A DNA stretch of 64,000 bases, taken from Vallitaleaceae bacterium 9-2. GTDB lineage: Bacteria; Bacillota; Clostridia; Lachnospirales; Vallitaleaceae. The stretch covers positions 558,001 to 622,000 of the forward strand of contig CP121691.1 in NCBI GenBank assembly GCA_038396585.1. The letters run 5' to 3'. Made by a program: the position numbers and the translations under genes. Of this stretch, positions 35,117 to 44,781 are shown piece by piece. How positions within the stretch are numbered: position 1 is the first letter of the stretch; each line of letters starts with the position of its first letter. Under the pieces are notes generated by a model that saw nothing but the letters and a program-made list of their open reading frames with translations, was not told where the DNA came from and made no database searches.

Positions 35117-35963
35117 TCCAATATTAGAACGTGAACTAAAGACGCGGATGCGTACATGGAAGACGCCCATACTTTTAACGGTATATCTTGGGTTAATCGG
35201 TCTCATATTAACATTGGTTTTACTGGCATCAGGTACAGTTTTTGGCTATGATGGATATGGATTTGATCCAAGTGTTATTGCCACTGTGTATGATGTGTTA
35301 GTCATCTTTCAAATGGCACTCTTGATGTTGATTATCCCGGTGTTTACGGCAACGGCGATTTCGGGAGAACGAGAACGTCAAACCTTAGATCTTATGCTTT
35401 GCACAGATATATCGACATGGAAAATCTTGTTTGGAAAAATCAGTGCAGCATTAACGTTTATTCTTTTGATTATTTTTGCATCGATACCATTTATAAGCAT
35501 TATTATGCTTTTTGGTGGGGTATCGATGTGGGATATATTTAAAACTGTTTTATACTACATGGCGGCAGCATTTATGCTCTCGACAGTTGGGATATTTGCG
35601 ACGACACATTTTAAGCGTAATATCACAGCGATTATGATGAGTTATGTGATTTTGGGAGTTATATATTTTGTGCCACTGATTCTGATGATTATATTAGCGA
35701 TTGTTACTCAACTTGAAAATATGCAATGGTTAAGTGATTTTGTTGAAATATATATTTATGATATTTCTGCAATACTTTTTGGAGCGAATCCTGGATTTGG
35801 GTTGCTGTCGTTATTGAATAATGATTTTATGGATATTAGCTATATGATCAATTATCAATCCATTTTATCCAAGATACCAACATGGACAATATCATTGATT
35901 TATTTTACCATTATAAGTAGCGTATTTTTACTTTTATCTAAGCATAAACTATCAAAGAGGTGA
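35109..35963 (+). CDS. ABC transporter permease (ABC-2 type)
   Basis: Membrane protein of 284 aa with about six hydrophobic helices and the short E-R-E-R-Q-T-L-D segment (SGERERQTLDLML) typical of ABC-2/NatB-type permeases after the second helix. A GTG at 35103 is in frame, but it overlaps the AGGAGGG site, so the ATG at 35109 is the likely start. The gene overlaps the ATPase gene by 8 bases and is followed after 6 bases by the coiled-coil membrane protein gene. What it moves is unknown; proteins of this type with MoxR/VWA neighbours also occur in gliding and surface-assembly systems. Confidence 0.87.
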   Translation: MLNPILERELKTRMRTWKTPILLTVYLGLIGLILTLVLLASGTVFGYDGYGFDPSVIATVYDVLVIFQMALLMLIIPVFTATAISGERERQTLDLMLCTDISTWKILFGKISAALTFILLIIFASIPFISIIMLFGGVSMWDIFKTVLYYMAAAFMLSTVGIFATTHFKRNITAIMMSYVILGVIYFVPLILMIILAIVTQLENMQWLSDFVEIYIYDISAILFGANPGFGLLSLLNNDFMDISYMINYQSILSKIPTWTISLIYFTIISSVFLLLSKHKLSKR

Positions 35964-35969
35964 TAAATA

Positions 35970-37361
35970 ATGCTTCGAAAAAAAATATATAGATATATTC
36001 GACCCATTCGACAAAAACTTTATATTGAGCGTAGCCTTAAAGTGTTAAGCTGGATTTTGGTGATAGGATTTGGTCTAACATGTTTACTGGCTATCGTAAG
36101 TCGATTTGTCATGGTTGTACATGTAACAATGTGGATGGGATATGTTGGGTTAGTCGCAATGGCAACCTCAATTATTGTCAGTGCTTTTTTATATCCATCA
36201 GTACAAGATGGTGTAAAGCTAACAGATCATCTAGGGATGCAGGAGCGCTTAATGACCGCACTGGAGTTTGAAGATAGTCAAGAGGCGGCCATCACATCTC
36301 AACGTGAAGATACCTTGTTACATATAGAAGATATTACAAAGCGTCCAAGCTATTCGATAAAAATTTGGAGACGCCCTTGGCTCATTGCTGGGATATTATT
36401 CGTGGGTACATTGGGTGTTTTAATGGTTCCAACGAGCTCATCTAAACAAGCAGCACAGATTGAAGAGCTACAGGAAAAAATCATTGAAGAAATGGCTTGG
36501 ATTGAAGAAAAGCTAGATCAAGACTTGCTCGAAGAAAAAATAGCAGATGCTGCGGATATAGAAGAAAAAGAGAAAGCCATTGAAGAAGCCCTAGAGGCAT
36601 TAAAAGAGAATATTGAAAAGGCAAAATCTGAAGAAGAAGCCTTAAAAGAACTGGCTATAGCTAAAAATGCGTTGAGCGAAATAGAAAAAGAAATCGCAGA
36701 GCAACTCAAGGCTCAAAGTCAAGAAGCTATGGGAGAAGAGACAGCCTTGGCTATGGAAAAAGCATTAGAAGCCATGGGAAGCGAACTTCATGAAATGCAA
36801 GCGGCCATCAATGCGAGTGGTCAAAACCTAGCGACAAAGGCAAGCATTAGTCAGATGGCATTTTCAGGAGAACCATCGAATGGGAGTGAACCTAGTCAAA
36901 GTTCAGGAGCCATGGCCGGAAGCGGTGAAAATCCCCAAGAAGGAGAAGGTGAAGGTCAAGGTCAAGGCGGTGCAGGAGCACAAGAAGGCGAAGGTCAAGG
37001 CGCATCTGCAACAGGTTCAACCAATGAAGAGACGCCGATGCAAGAAACCACAGAGCCTCAGGGAGGTCATCATCAAGGTGGTGAATCAAAAGAAGGTATT
37101 TATGAGTCCTTATATCCACCAGAACGTCTTGGTGGGGAGGCTGACCCTAGTTTTATTCAAGGAGATAGTCAAAAAGAAGGAGAACGTACGTATAGTGAGG
37201 TACAAGGCGTTCCAACAGAAGCTGGAGAGTTTGTGCGTTACGACACCATACTGAGTGAATATAGTAGTGAGGCGACTCGGCGTATAGATCAAGCGCAGGT
37301 CCCTCCGATGATGCGAACAGTTGTTAAAGAATATTTTTCGAGTTTAGAGACATCGGATTGA
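35970..37361 (+). CDS. Membrane protein with coiled coil and low-complexity Gly/Gln/Glu region
   Basis: Protein of 463 aa. Three membrane helices (about residues 22-43, 52-74 and 134-150) are followed by a long Glu/Lys/Ala-rich coiled coil (about 155-260), then a Gly-Glu-Gln-Ser-rich stretch (about 300-360, GEGEGQGQGG and similar), and a conserved-looking C-terminal ~70 residues (YESLYPPERLGGEADPSF). This matches DUF4175-like proteins that accompany MoxR/DUF58/VWA genes. The low-complexity part leaves another frame open, which is a composition effect. The ATG at 35970 follows AGAGGTGA. Probable scaffold of the complex; function unknown. Confidence 0.75.
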   Translation: MLRKKIYRYIRPIRQKLYIERSLKVLSWILVIGFGLTCLLAIVSRFVMVVHVTMWMGYVGLVAMATSIIVSAFLYPSVQDGVKLTDHLGMQERLMTALEFEDSQEAAITSQREDTLLHIEDITKRPSYSIKIWRRPWLIAGILFVGTLGVLMVPTSSSKQAAQIEELQEKIIEEMAWIEEKLDQDLLEEKIADAADIEEKEKAIEEALEALKENIEKAKSEEEALKELAIAKNALSEIEKEIAEQLKAQSQEAMGEETALAMEKALEAMGSELHEMQAAINASGQNLATKASISQMAFSGEPSNGSEPSQSSGAMAGSGENPQEGEGEGQGQGGAGAQEGEGQGASATGSTNEETPMQETTEPQGGHHQGGESKEGIYESLYPPERLGGEADPSFIQGDSQKEGERTYSEVQGVPTEAGEFVRYDTILSEYSSEATRRIDQAQVPPMMRTVVKEYFSSLETSD

Positions 37362-37376
37362 TAAAAGGAGACGAAG

Positions 37377-38339
37377 ATGATGGAGTTAGAACATGTAAGT
37401 GAATGGAGCGAGCGGGTTATAACCGAAGTGTCTGAGCACATTATCGGACAAGAAGAATTAATTGAAGATACAATTATTTGCTTAATGGCTGGAGGTAACC
37501 TTTTGTTGGAAGGTGTTCCAGGTTTAGGGAAAACAAGACTTGTATCTGTATTAGGGGAAGTGCTTGGATTGGCATTTAAACGGATTCAATTTACACCGGA
37601 CTTAATGCCGGCAGATATTACAGGAACCAATATTTATAACCGAGATCGTAATGTATTTGAATTTCAACAAGGACCTGTGTTTTCAAATATTGTATTAGCA
37701 GATGAAATCAATCGAGCAACACCAAAAACACAGGCGGCCATGCTTGAAGCCATGCAAGAAAAAACTGTCACAGTGGCAGGTCAAACCTATCCGCTCCCTC
37801 GCCCTTATCTTGTCATGGCAACACAGAACCCTATTGAGCAAGAGGGGACCTATCCCCTACCGGAAGCACAGATGGATAGATTTATGTTTAAGCTAAATGT
37901 TTTGTTTCCAAAGGCGAAAGACTTAGCAGCGATTGTTCAGCTGACAACAGGAACCCATGAGCCAAAAGTTCATACAGTAACCTCAAGTGAAGAGCTATTG
38001 GAAATACAAGAATTGGTAAAAACAGTGCCTGTAGCACAGCCTGTACTTGATTATGCTATGCGCTTGATTGTAGCTACACACCCTGAACAAGAAAGTGCTC
38101 CGGACATCATTCGTAAATATGTCCTTGCAGGTGCAAGTCCTCGGGCGGCACAGGGAATTATCAATGCTTCAAGAGTACGTGCATTAATCAAAGGGCGTTA
38201 TAATGTGGCTTTTGAGGATATTAATGCCATGGCAGAGCCGGTTTTGCGACACCGCCTGGTACTTAATTTTGAAGCTATGAGTGATGGAGTAACGGTTGAG
38301 CACTTAGTAAGTGAACTTATAGGAGTGATTAAAGAGTAA
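37377..38339 (+). CDS. MoxR-family AAA+ ATPase
   Basis: AAA+ chaperone-like ATPase of 320 aa. Walker A (GVPGLGKT, about 47-54), Walker B (IVLADEINRA), sensor 1 (MATQNP) and the RH/sensor 2 segment (GASPRAAQGII) are present. MoxR proteins act with VWA-domain partners to activate or insert metal into client proteins. Here the DUF58 gene begins at the last base of its stop (TAATG) and two VWA genes follow, the classical MoxR-DUF58-VWA order. AAAAGGAG precedes the ATG at 37377. Confidence 0.95.
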   Translation: MMELEHVSEWSERVITEVSEHIIGQEELIEDTIICLMAGGNLLLEGVPGLGKTRLVSVLGEVLGLAFKRIQFTPDLMPADITGTNIYNRDRNVFEFQQGPVFSNIVLADEINRATPKTQAAMLEAMQEKTVTVAGQTYPLPRPYLVMATQNPIEQEGTYPLPEAQMDRFMFKLNVLFPKAKDLAAIVQLTTGTHEPKVHTVTSSEELLEIQELVKTVPVAQPVLDYAMRLIVATHPEQESAPDIIRKYVLAGASPRAAQGIINASRVRALIKGRYNVAFEDINAMAEPVLRHRLVLNFEAMSDGVTVEHLVSELIGVIKE

Positions 38340-39199
38340 TGTCCAAAATAATTGACAGCGAATTTATGAAGCTCGTACAACATGTGCCTATGCATATTGA
38401 ATTAAAGCTTAAAAACAACCAATTTGGGTTCAAGCGTTCTTCGGCAAAAGGAAGCTCGGTCGAATTTTCAGATTATCGGGAATATGTGCCGGGAGATGAT
38501 TTTCGTCGAATTGACTGGAATGCACTTGCACGTTTTGAGAAAGTTTTTATTAAGCTATTTATGGAAGAACAAGAATCACCTGTAACGATTTTTAGTGATC
38601 AAAGCAAATCAATGGGATTTGGAAAAAAACGTGACGTTGGGATAAAAACGGCAGCTACCTTTGCATATGCGGCCTTGGCTGAATATGATACGGTTTCTTC
38701 GATTACATTTAATGATAAAGTTGATCACTATTTGACAAATGTCCGGGGAACCAAAGGGTTTAATAATATTGTAGAACAACTTGAGAAAAAAACATATACC
38801 GGTAACAGTCACTTAGAAGAGGCGATCTTTACATGGCAACCGCGTTTTCGAAAAGGCATTACTGTGATTGTTACAGACTTGATGTATGATCATCACTTAG
38901 AACGGATTTTACCGATGTTACATTTTCGTAAGCAAAAAGTCGTCTTATGCCATGTGTTGTCACAAGACGAGATACGCCCTGTGCTTGAGAGTAATCAGCG
39001 ATTAATTGATAGCGAATCCCAGCAAGCTTATAATATTGATGCTGGGCTTGAAAGCAGCCAGTTATATGAAAAAGCCTTTGAAAAGTATATGCATGAGATT
39101 CAGCGATTATGTAGTCGATATCGGGTGCATTATTTTCAGTTAGTTGCAGAGGAAGGTATCGAACCGCTTATCCGTCAAATGATTCAGATCAAAAACTAA
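38339..39199 (+). CDS. DUF58-domain protein
   Basis: Protein of 286 aa with the DUF58 hallmark YREYVPGDDFRRIDWNALAR (about residues 42-61), followed by a degenerate VWA-like fold (VTIFSDQSKSMGFG; DQSKS still fits a DxSxS metal site). It lacks membrane helices, so it is cytoplasmic or peripheral. DUF58 proteins are thought to link the MoxR ATPase to membrane VWA proteins. It begins on the last base of the moxR stop, giving tight coupling. Confidence 0.93.
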   Translation: MSKIIDSEFMKLVQHVPMHIELKLKNNQFGFKRSSAKGSSVEFSDYREYVPGDDFRRIDWNALARFEKVFIKLFMEEQESPVTIFSDQSKSMGFGKKRDVGIKTAATFAYAALAEYDTVSSITFNDKVDHYLTNVRGTKGFNNIVEQLEKKTYTGNSHLEEAIFTWQPRFRKGITVIVTDLMYDHHLERILPMLHFRKQKVVLCHVLSQDEIRPVLESNQRLIDSESQQAYNIDAGLESSQLYEKAFEKYMHEIQRLCSRYRVHYFQLVAEEGIEPLIRQMIQIKN

Positions 39200-39223
39200 G
39201 ATGTTGTGAAATGAGGAAATTAT

Positions 39224-41020
39224 ATGGGAATCAGTCAGATAATGGGATTAACAGCCTTACTTGGCATTCCGTTTATTATTATTTTATACATGTTAAAACC
39301 AAAGCATCAAAACAGAGAAGTTGCCAGTACATATTTGTGGCAGCAAGTGTTTGATGAAATTGAATCCGCTTCAACACTCCATCGACTGCGAAAAAGTATC
39401 TTGCTTTTACTGGAAATTCTTGCTATTTTGCTGATAACGGCCATTTTAGCAGGTGTTTTCTTGAAAAACGTTGGATCAAGTCAGCATCATATTTTAGTTT
39501 TGGATGGATCGATTTCTATGCAGTCGACGGATATAAAGCCGACACGTTTTGATGAAGCGAAGAAGACAGCCATAGACTACTTGAAGCAATTAGATGATGA
39601 TGTTATTGTTTCCGTGGTGGTTCTTAAAGAGACACCGGAGATTTTATTTCGCGAAGAAGAAGATATTGCTATGGTTCGTGATGGACTTCGTCAAATTCAG
39701 CCAAGCATGAATTATGTGGATCCAAGTCTTGCTTATGAGACGATTCAAGCATTAGCTGGGGAGTATGCCTATGATTTAGCTTACTTTGGCGACCAAAGTT
39801 TTAAAGGGGCACGTATATATCCAATTGGAAAGGATGAACGCAATCTTTCCATACATGATGTCTCAGTAACAGCTTATGCTAAAGGTTTGTCTGCATTGAC
39901 AGAGGTTTTTAATCATGGCAATGACGTGGAAGAAGTCATGGTCAGTCTCTATGTCGATGACTTATATTTAACAACAAAATCAATACCTATTGACCCCCTC
40001 GGGTCAACACAAGTACTTTTTGATCAGATTCCGAAGGAAACGAAAATCATAAAAGTCGTTGTTGATACAGAGGATCGGTTGAATATAGATAATACGGCTT
40101 ATGCGGTTGTTCAGGAAAAGACAAAGGCAAAAGTGGCTTATTATAGTGAAGGGAACCTGTTTTTAGAAAAAGTGATGGCACTTCACGAACAGCTGGATGT
40201 ATACGAGGTTGATGCATCACGCAATGAGATACTAACTGGATATGATATCTATCTCTTTGATAGTTTTGTGCCGGCGGAGTTACCAACGGATGGAAATATC
40301 TTGATAATTGATCCGCAAAACAACACCTCAACAACGATACAATCGAAAGGATATATTGAAAATCCGAAGTTTAAAACGGTACAACATCCGATTACATATT
40401 TAATTGATAAGCCGGAATTTAATATTGCAGTTACTCAAGTTTTTGATATTAAGGATACATCCGAAGAAAGGAAAGATAGTATATATGAAACAGAACATGG
40501 ATCCATTGCATATTCTTGGGAAGATGGTCGGAATCGTGGGGTTGTTTTCGGGTTTGATTTTCGTTATTCAGACCTACCTCTTGGGATAGAATTCCCTATT
40601 CTCATGACCAATACATTTGATTATCTGATGAATCAGTCAGCATTAGAGAACAATCAGGTGTCTGTTGGTGAAGCCGTTGAGATTCGTTTGTTTCCAAATA
40701 CGGAAAATGCGTGGATTTTAACACCGAGTGGATATAAGCATACCCTCTTAAATGAGGAGCAATATATTACATATAGAGAAGCAAGTCAACCCGGAATTTA
40801 TTCTTTAATTCAGCAATCAGGTGATGAAGAAAAAAGGGAGTACTTTGCAGTCAATACACCCCAAAGAGGCATAGATGAAGGGACAATATCTTCTGGGCAG
40901 GATGAAGAAAAAAAATATGCGACAGGCAAAGATTTAAGTCTTTGGCTTGGTACGGCTACGATTCTTGTCTTATTGATCGAATGGCTCATCTATACTAGGA
41001 GGAAACGCTATGCACGTTAA
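39224..41020 (+). CDS. BatA-type VWA membrane protein
   Basis: Protein of 598 aa. Two N-terminal helices (about 5-22 and 58-82) form the BatA-type anchor, and a VWA domain follows (about 88-260) with the metal-ion site DGSIS in HILVLDGSISMQS. A middle domain of ~250 residues and a C-terminal helix (about 573-590) complete the protein. VWA domains bind protein partners through a metal ion. The ATG at 39224 has GAGGAAATTAT upstream. It overlaps the next VWA gene by 11 bases. Likely a membrane effector of the MoxR ATPase. Confidence 0.88.
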   Translation: MGISQIMGLTALLGIPFIIILYMLKPKHQNREVASTYLWQQVFDEIESASTLHRLRKSILLLLEILAILLITAILAGVFLKNVGSSQHHILVLDGSISMQSTDIKPTRFDEAKKTAIDYLKQLDDDVIVSVVVLKETPEILFREEEDIAMVRDGLRQIQPSMNYVDPSLAYETIQALAGEYAYDLAYFGDQSFKGARIYPIGKDERNLSIHDVSVTAYAKGLSALTEVFNHGNDVEEVMVSLYVDDLYLTTKSIPIDPLGSTQVLFDQIPKETKIIKVVVDTEDRLNIDNTAYAVVQEKTKAKVAYYSEGNLFLEKVMALHEQLDVYEVDASRNEILTGYDIYLFDSFVPAELPTDGNILIIDPQNNTSTTIQSKGYIENPKFKTVQHPITYLIDKPEFNIAVTQVFDIKDTSEERKDSIYETEHGSIAYSWEDGRNRGVVFGFDFRYSDLPLGIEFPILMTNTFDYLMNQSALENNQVSVGEAVEIRLFPNTENAWILTPSGYKHTLLNEEQYITYREASQPGIYSLIQQSGDEEKREYFAVNTPQRGIDEGTISSGQDEEKKYATGKDLSLWLGTATILVLLIEWLIYTRRKRYAR

Positions 41021-43532
41021 TATAACGACACTTGCACCGCTACTTTTACTTATTCCTATTGGCGGTGTAATGGCAATGACCTATTATAAAAGGCATAAGT
41101 ATACCAAACGATTAAAAACTTTATGGTGGATGCGGGTCATCAGTTTACTTTTGATTGTCATGAGTTTGTGTGGAATGACCATTGTACGTTCCGCGAAGCA
41201 AGAAGGGACTATTTTTTTAGTGGATCGTTCTCAGAGTATGACGCAACATGCACATACCATGGAGACGTTCATTCATGAAGCCCTAAAAGAAAAACCGGAC
41301 GAGGATCTTGTGGGTATAGTAGCCTTTGGAAATGAGAGTAAAATTGAAAATACATTACGTGATCGTATTGAATTTAATGGATTTCAAGTACAAGTGGATG
41401 ATACATTTACCAATATTTATCAAGGACTGATACAAAGTCAGGTGGTGTTTGATCCTAATATCCGTAAACGTATCGTACTCATGAGTGATGGCTATGAGAA
41501 CAATAATCAAGCCGACAAGCAACTACGTGCTCTTGCAGAGGCTGGGATACAAGTAGATGTTGTAAGCTATGAGCGCGTAGGGCAAAAAGAGGTACAAGTC
41601 GATGAGATTTTGCTACCTAAAAATGCAGAAAAAAACCAACAAATACAGGTGGAAGTCAGCATATTAAGTACAGATACAATGACAGTGGATATGCAGGTGT
41701 ATGTCAACGGTAAGCTCTCATCTACCCAAAGTGTTGACCTAAAACCAGGAGAAAATAAATACACGTTCTTTGATGAAATGGATGCCAGCGGATTAGTTGA
41801 CTATACAGTTGAAGTGGTTCCAAAAGAAGATACATACATTGAAAACAATAAACGTTCAGCATATGTTATTGTCAATGACTTGGCCAATATTCTTCTCGTA
41901 CAAGATGAACACAAAGAAGGCGAAAATTATATAAGACTTTTGAATGAAAGTGCGCATATTGAATCTGTAATGCCAATGGAAGTGCCTTTAGAACTAGACA
42001 ATCTCTTAAAGTATGATGCATTCATCTTGGCAGATATCTCCCTTGAAACTTTATCACCAACATTTATTGAACATCTAGAGTTGCTTGTACGTAATCAAGG
42101 AAAAGGACTTTTGGTGTCAGGAGGAGATAATAGTTATGGACTTGGAGGCTATTATAATACGGTACTAGAAGAGATGCTCCCCGTTCAGATGGATGTCAAA
42201 TCAAAAGAAGAAAAGCCAAATCTAGGGATGGTTCTAGTGATTGATAAATCAGGAAGTATGTCAGCGGGACAATATGGTGTCTCGCAGATGGAACTTGCCA
42301 AAGAAGCGGCTATTCGTTCAACAGAGATTTTGGAAGAACAAGATTATCTTGGTGTTATCGCTTTTGATGGAGAGTTCAAGTGGGTAGTTAAGCCTGCGCT
42401 GATGGAAGAAAAAGAAAAGATGCAAGATGCAATAGCTACGTTGGTTCCCGGTGGAGGTACATCCATTCGTCCGGCATTAAACGCTGCAGTTGATGCGCTT
42501 ATGCCATTAGATACGGCGTTAAAGCATATTATATTATTAACTGATGGACAAGCAGAAAACACAGGATATGAAACGATTCTTGATAATATCAGTGAAGAAG
42601 AGATTACATTATCTACAGTGGCTGTCGGTTCAGGAGCAGATAATCGATTACTCTATAATTTGGCAGAAGCAGGTGGCGGAAGATATTATGCCACCGATGT
42701 GTTTACGGATATACCTTCTATCTTTACAAAAGAAGCTTTTATGGCGGGAAAAAAATATCTTAATAATGTGTCGTTTTACCCGGAAGTAACCAACTATTCA
42801 TCGATACTGGATGGAATCAGTGGGTTACCAATGTTAGATGGTTATGTAGCGACGCGAGAAAAAAACATGGCAAAAGTAGTTCTGTCTAGCCCTGATAATG
42901 ATCCGATTCTTGCAACCTGGCAATATGGGCTTGGGCGTACAATGGCATGGACATCGGATATGAACGGAATGTGGACAAGCCAGTGGTTAAATTGGCCACA
43001 AAATAAAACGCTATGGGCAAATAGTATGGCATGGCTTGTTCAACAACAAATCAATCAAGACTACAGCGTTCAAACGGAGTATGTAAATGGCGAAGGGAAA
43101 ATTGTTGTGGAACAGACAGATGGTGGAATAAACCAAACGACAGAGCTAAAAGGAGAATTAACAAATCCCAGTGGGAAGACAGAACAGATTACCTTAAAGG
43201 CGACAGCACCGGGCGTATATGAAGGTATATTTAAACCTCAAGGAGAGGGCGTATATTTAGCGAATATTGGTCTGGAAGATGAACAAGGAGCAGAGCAGAT
43301 TCTTGCCGGAGTCATTGTTCCTTATTCTCCGGAGTTTGACTTTTTTGCACAAAGGCGCTTAACCCCGGAAAGTATTATACAGCAATCAGGAGGACGTATA
43401 ATCACAAGCCCTTCAAATGTTTTTGAAGGTGAATTACCTCCGGTCAATTCGAGCCAAGATATTTCTACATACCTTTTGGTTCTAGGGATGTTAGTCTTCT
43501 TAACAGAATTGTTTTTTAGAAAAGTACGCTAA
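41010..43532 (+). CDS. Membrane protein with two VWA domains
   Basis: Protein of 840 aa: two N-terminal helices (about 5-22 and 34-54), a first VWA domain with DRSQS (TIFLVDRSQSM), a linking beta domain, an amidotransferase-like region (about 290-390), a second VWA domain with DKSGS (LVIDKSGSMSAGQ) and the conserved T-D-G-Q segment, another beta domain, and a final helix (about 816-832). Two complete metal sites in one chain are notable. The start overlaps the BatA-type gene by 11 bases. It is the last gene of the operon and overlaps the minus-strand exporter gene by 4 bases at its end. Confidence 0.87.
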   Translation: MHVNITTLAPLLLLIPIGGVMAMTYYKRHKYTKRLKTLWWMRVISLLLIVMSLCGMTIVRSAKQEGTIFLVDRSQSMTQHAHTMETFIHEALKEKPDEDLVGIVAFGNESKIENTLRDRIEFNGFQVQVDDTFTNIYQGLIQSQVVFDPNIRKRIVLMSDGYENNNQADKQLRALAEAGIQVDVVSYERVGQKEVQVDEILLPKNAEKNQQIQVEVSILSTDTMTVDMQVYVNGKLSSTQSVDLKPGENKYTFFDEMDASGLVDYTVEVVPKEDTYIENNKRSAYVIVNDLANILLVQDEHKEGENYIRLLNESAHIESVMPMEVPLELDNLLKYDAFILADISLETLSPTFIEHLELLVRNQGKGLLVSGGDNSYGLGGYYNTVLEEMLPVQMDVKSKEEKPNLGMVLVIDKSGSMSAGQYGVSQMELAKEAAIRSTEILEEQDYLGVIAFDGEFKWVVKPALMEEKEKMQDAIATLVPGGGTSIRPALNAAVDALMPLDTALKHIILLTDGQAENTGYETILDNISEEEITLSTVAVGSGADNRLLYNLAEAGGGRYYATDVFTDIPSIFTKEAFMAGKKYLNNVSFYPEVTNYSSILDGISGLPMLDGYVATREKNMAKVVLSSPDNDPILATWQYGLGRTMAWTSDMNGMWTSQWLNWPQNKTLWANSMAWLVQQQINQDYSVQTEYVNGEGKIVVEQTDGGINQTTELKGELTNPSGKTEQITLKATAPGVYEGIFKPQGEGVYLANIGLEDEQGAEQILAGVIVPYSPEFDFFAQRRLTPESIIQQSGGRIITSPSNVFEGELPPVNSSQDISTYLLVLGMLVFLTELFFRKVR

Positions 43533-43981
43533 TGACGATCGGTTTGAGGGATAACCTTGCGGCGGCGATTAATAAGCTTTCCCATGGATGTTGAAATAAT
43601 AACACCAGCAGCGATACCAAGGGCAATAAGCAAGGATTCAAAACCAACATTTAAAGCTTGTTGGTAATTTCTTTCAATAATTTTTAACATAGAATAATAG
43701 AGTCCATAACCAGGAACCAAAGGGATGATGCCGGGAATGACAAAGGTCGTTGCCGGCATTTTCATGATTCTGGCAAGAATTTCACCTAAAAGACCGACAA
43801 CGAGCGCACCGATAAGAGCAGCGGCAATGGTTGAGCTAAACGTATTTAAAAAATAAGTATAGGCAACCCACCCAAAGGCACCGGCTATTCCAGAGTGAAG
43901 TAATACACGCCTTGGAAGATTAAAAATAAAGCTAAAACCGATGACACACATAGTGGCAATAATAAAGGCTTTAATATACAT
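43529..43981 (-). CDS. ThrE-type exporter, small subunit (YjjB-like)
   Basis: Integral membrane protein of 150 aa with four or five helices, matching the ThrE_2/DUF3815 half of threonine/serine exporters (GIAGAFGWVAYTYFL, IPGIIPLVPGYGLYYSM). The other half is encoded directly upstream with an 11-base overlap, so the two form a split ThrE. The family pumps threonine and serine out of the cell, or in some bacteria succinate (YjjPB in E. coli). The substrate here is not determined. Confidence 0.88.
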   Translation of the reverse strand: MYIKAFIIATMCVIGFSFIFNLPRRVLLHSGIAGAFGWVAYTYFLNTFSSTIAAALIGALVVGLLGEILARIMKMPATTFVIPGIIPLVPGYGLYYSMLKIIERNYQQALNVGFESLLIALGIAAGVIISTSMGKLINRRRKVIPQTDRH

Positions 43982-44762
43982 AGAGACCTCCTGAGATTAA
44001 CAAATTAAGCTGTAAGACAATACCAACACCGATAGCAATAGCTGCAGCAACAAGCAAAGCTTCGCTAAGTTTTGACATGCCGGCGACATAGTCACCATAT
44101 ATAAGGTCACGAATAGCATTTGTAATGGCAACCCCAGGAACTAGAGGCATAATACTTCCAATAATTATCATATCAATATTTGCGGTAATGCCAAAAAAAA
44201 CTAAAGTGGCGACAGAAAAAAGTGCCAAAATACCATTGACAATACCGCCAACAAGATTGCGCATAAAAGAAGACTTGGATTTTTTTGTCATAATCGTTGA
44301 AGCGGTCATAACACCAAGACTGACGAGAAATGCAGCAATAAATTCGAAGAAGGTTCCTCCAAATAATAGTGTGAAAAATCCACCGGATAATCCGCCAAAT
44401 AAAATGACCAGTGGTGCGCTAAAACGAGGTGCATAGCGAATTTGATCTAGTTTTGCTTTTGCATCATCAAGGGGGATTTTTCCGGCAACAAAATTTCTAG
44501 AAAAATCATTGACCATCCCAATAGCTTCTAAATCAATGTGTATGTTTCGAATACGCCGAACATAGGAATAATCCTTTGCCTCATGGTTATATGAAACAAA
44601 AATACCTGTAGGAATAACAAAGCTTTCAACATGAATATTTTGAGAAGCACATATACGATTAATCGTTTCTTCAACACGATAAGTTTCAGCGCCATTTTCA
44701 AGCATAACGCGTCCAGAATATATGGCAATTTCTAAAACTTGACGAATAGTATCTTGTTCCAT
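43971..44762 (-). CDS. ThrE-type exporter, large subunit (YjjP-like)
   Basis: Protein of 263 aa. An N-terminal soluble domain (about 1-115; SGRVMLENGAETYRVEETINRIC is the conserved opening of DUF1212) is followed by five membrane helices, including MPLVPGVAITNAIRDLIYGDYVAGMS. It works with the overlapping YjjB-like gene. The ATG at 44762 follows GGAAAGGAGACTCT. The 45-bp repeat element begins only 19 bases upstream of the start codon, so the leader of this operon is probably folded. Confidence 0.9.
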   Translation of the reverse strand: MEQDTIRQVLEIAIYSGRVMLENGAETYRVEETINRICASQNIHVESFVIPTGIFVSYNHEAKDYSYVRRIRNIHIDLEAIGMVNDFSRNFVAGKIPLDDAKAKLDQIRYAPRFSAPLVILFGGLSGGFFTLLFGGTFFEFIAAFLVSLGVMTASTIMTKKSKSSFMRNLVGGIVNGILALFSVATLVFFGITANIDMIIIGSIMPLVPGVAITNAIRDLIYGDYVAGMSKLSEALLVAAAIAIGVGIVLQLNLLISGGLYVY

Positions 44763-44781
44763 AGAGTCTCCTTTCCCGTCA

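Noticed and set aside
36880-37254. A second open frame of 124 codons on the plus strand and one on the minus strand
   Set aside because: Both arise from the Gly/Glu/Gln low-complexity part of the 35970-37361 gene; lysine/valine-rich or leucine/histidine-rich translation and no ribosome site.
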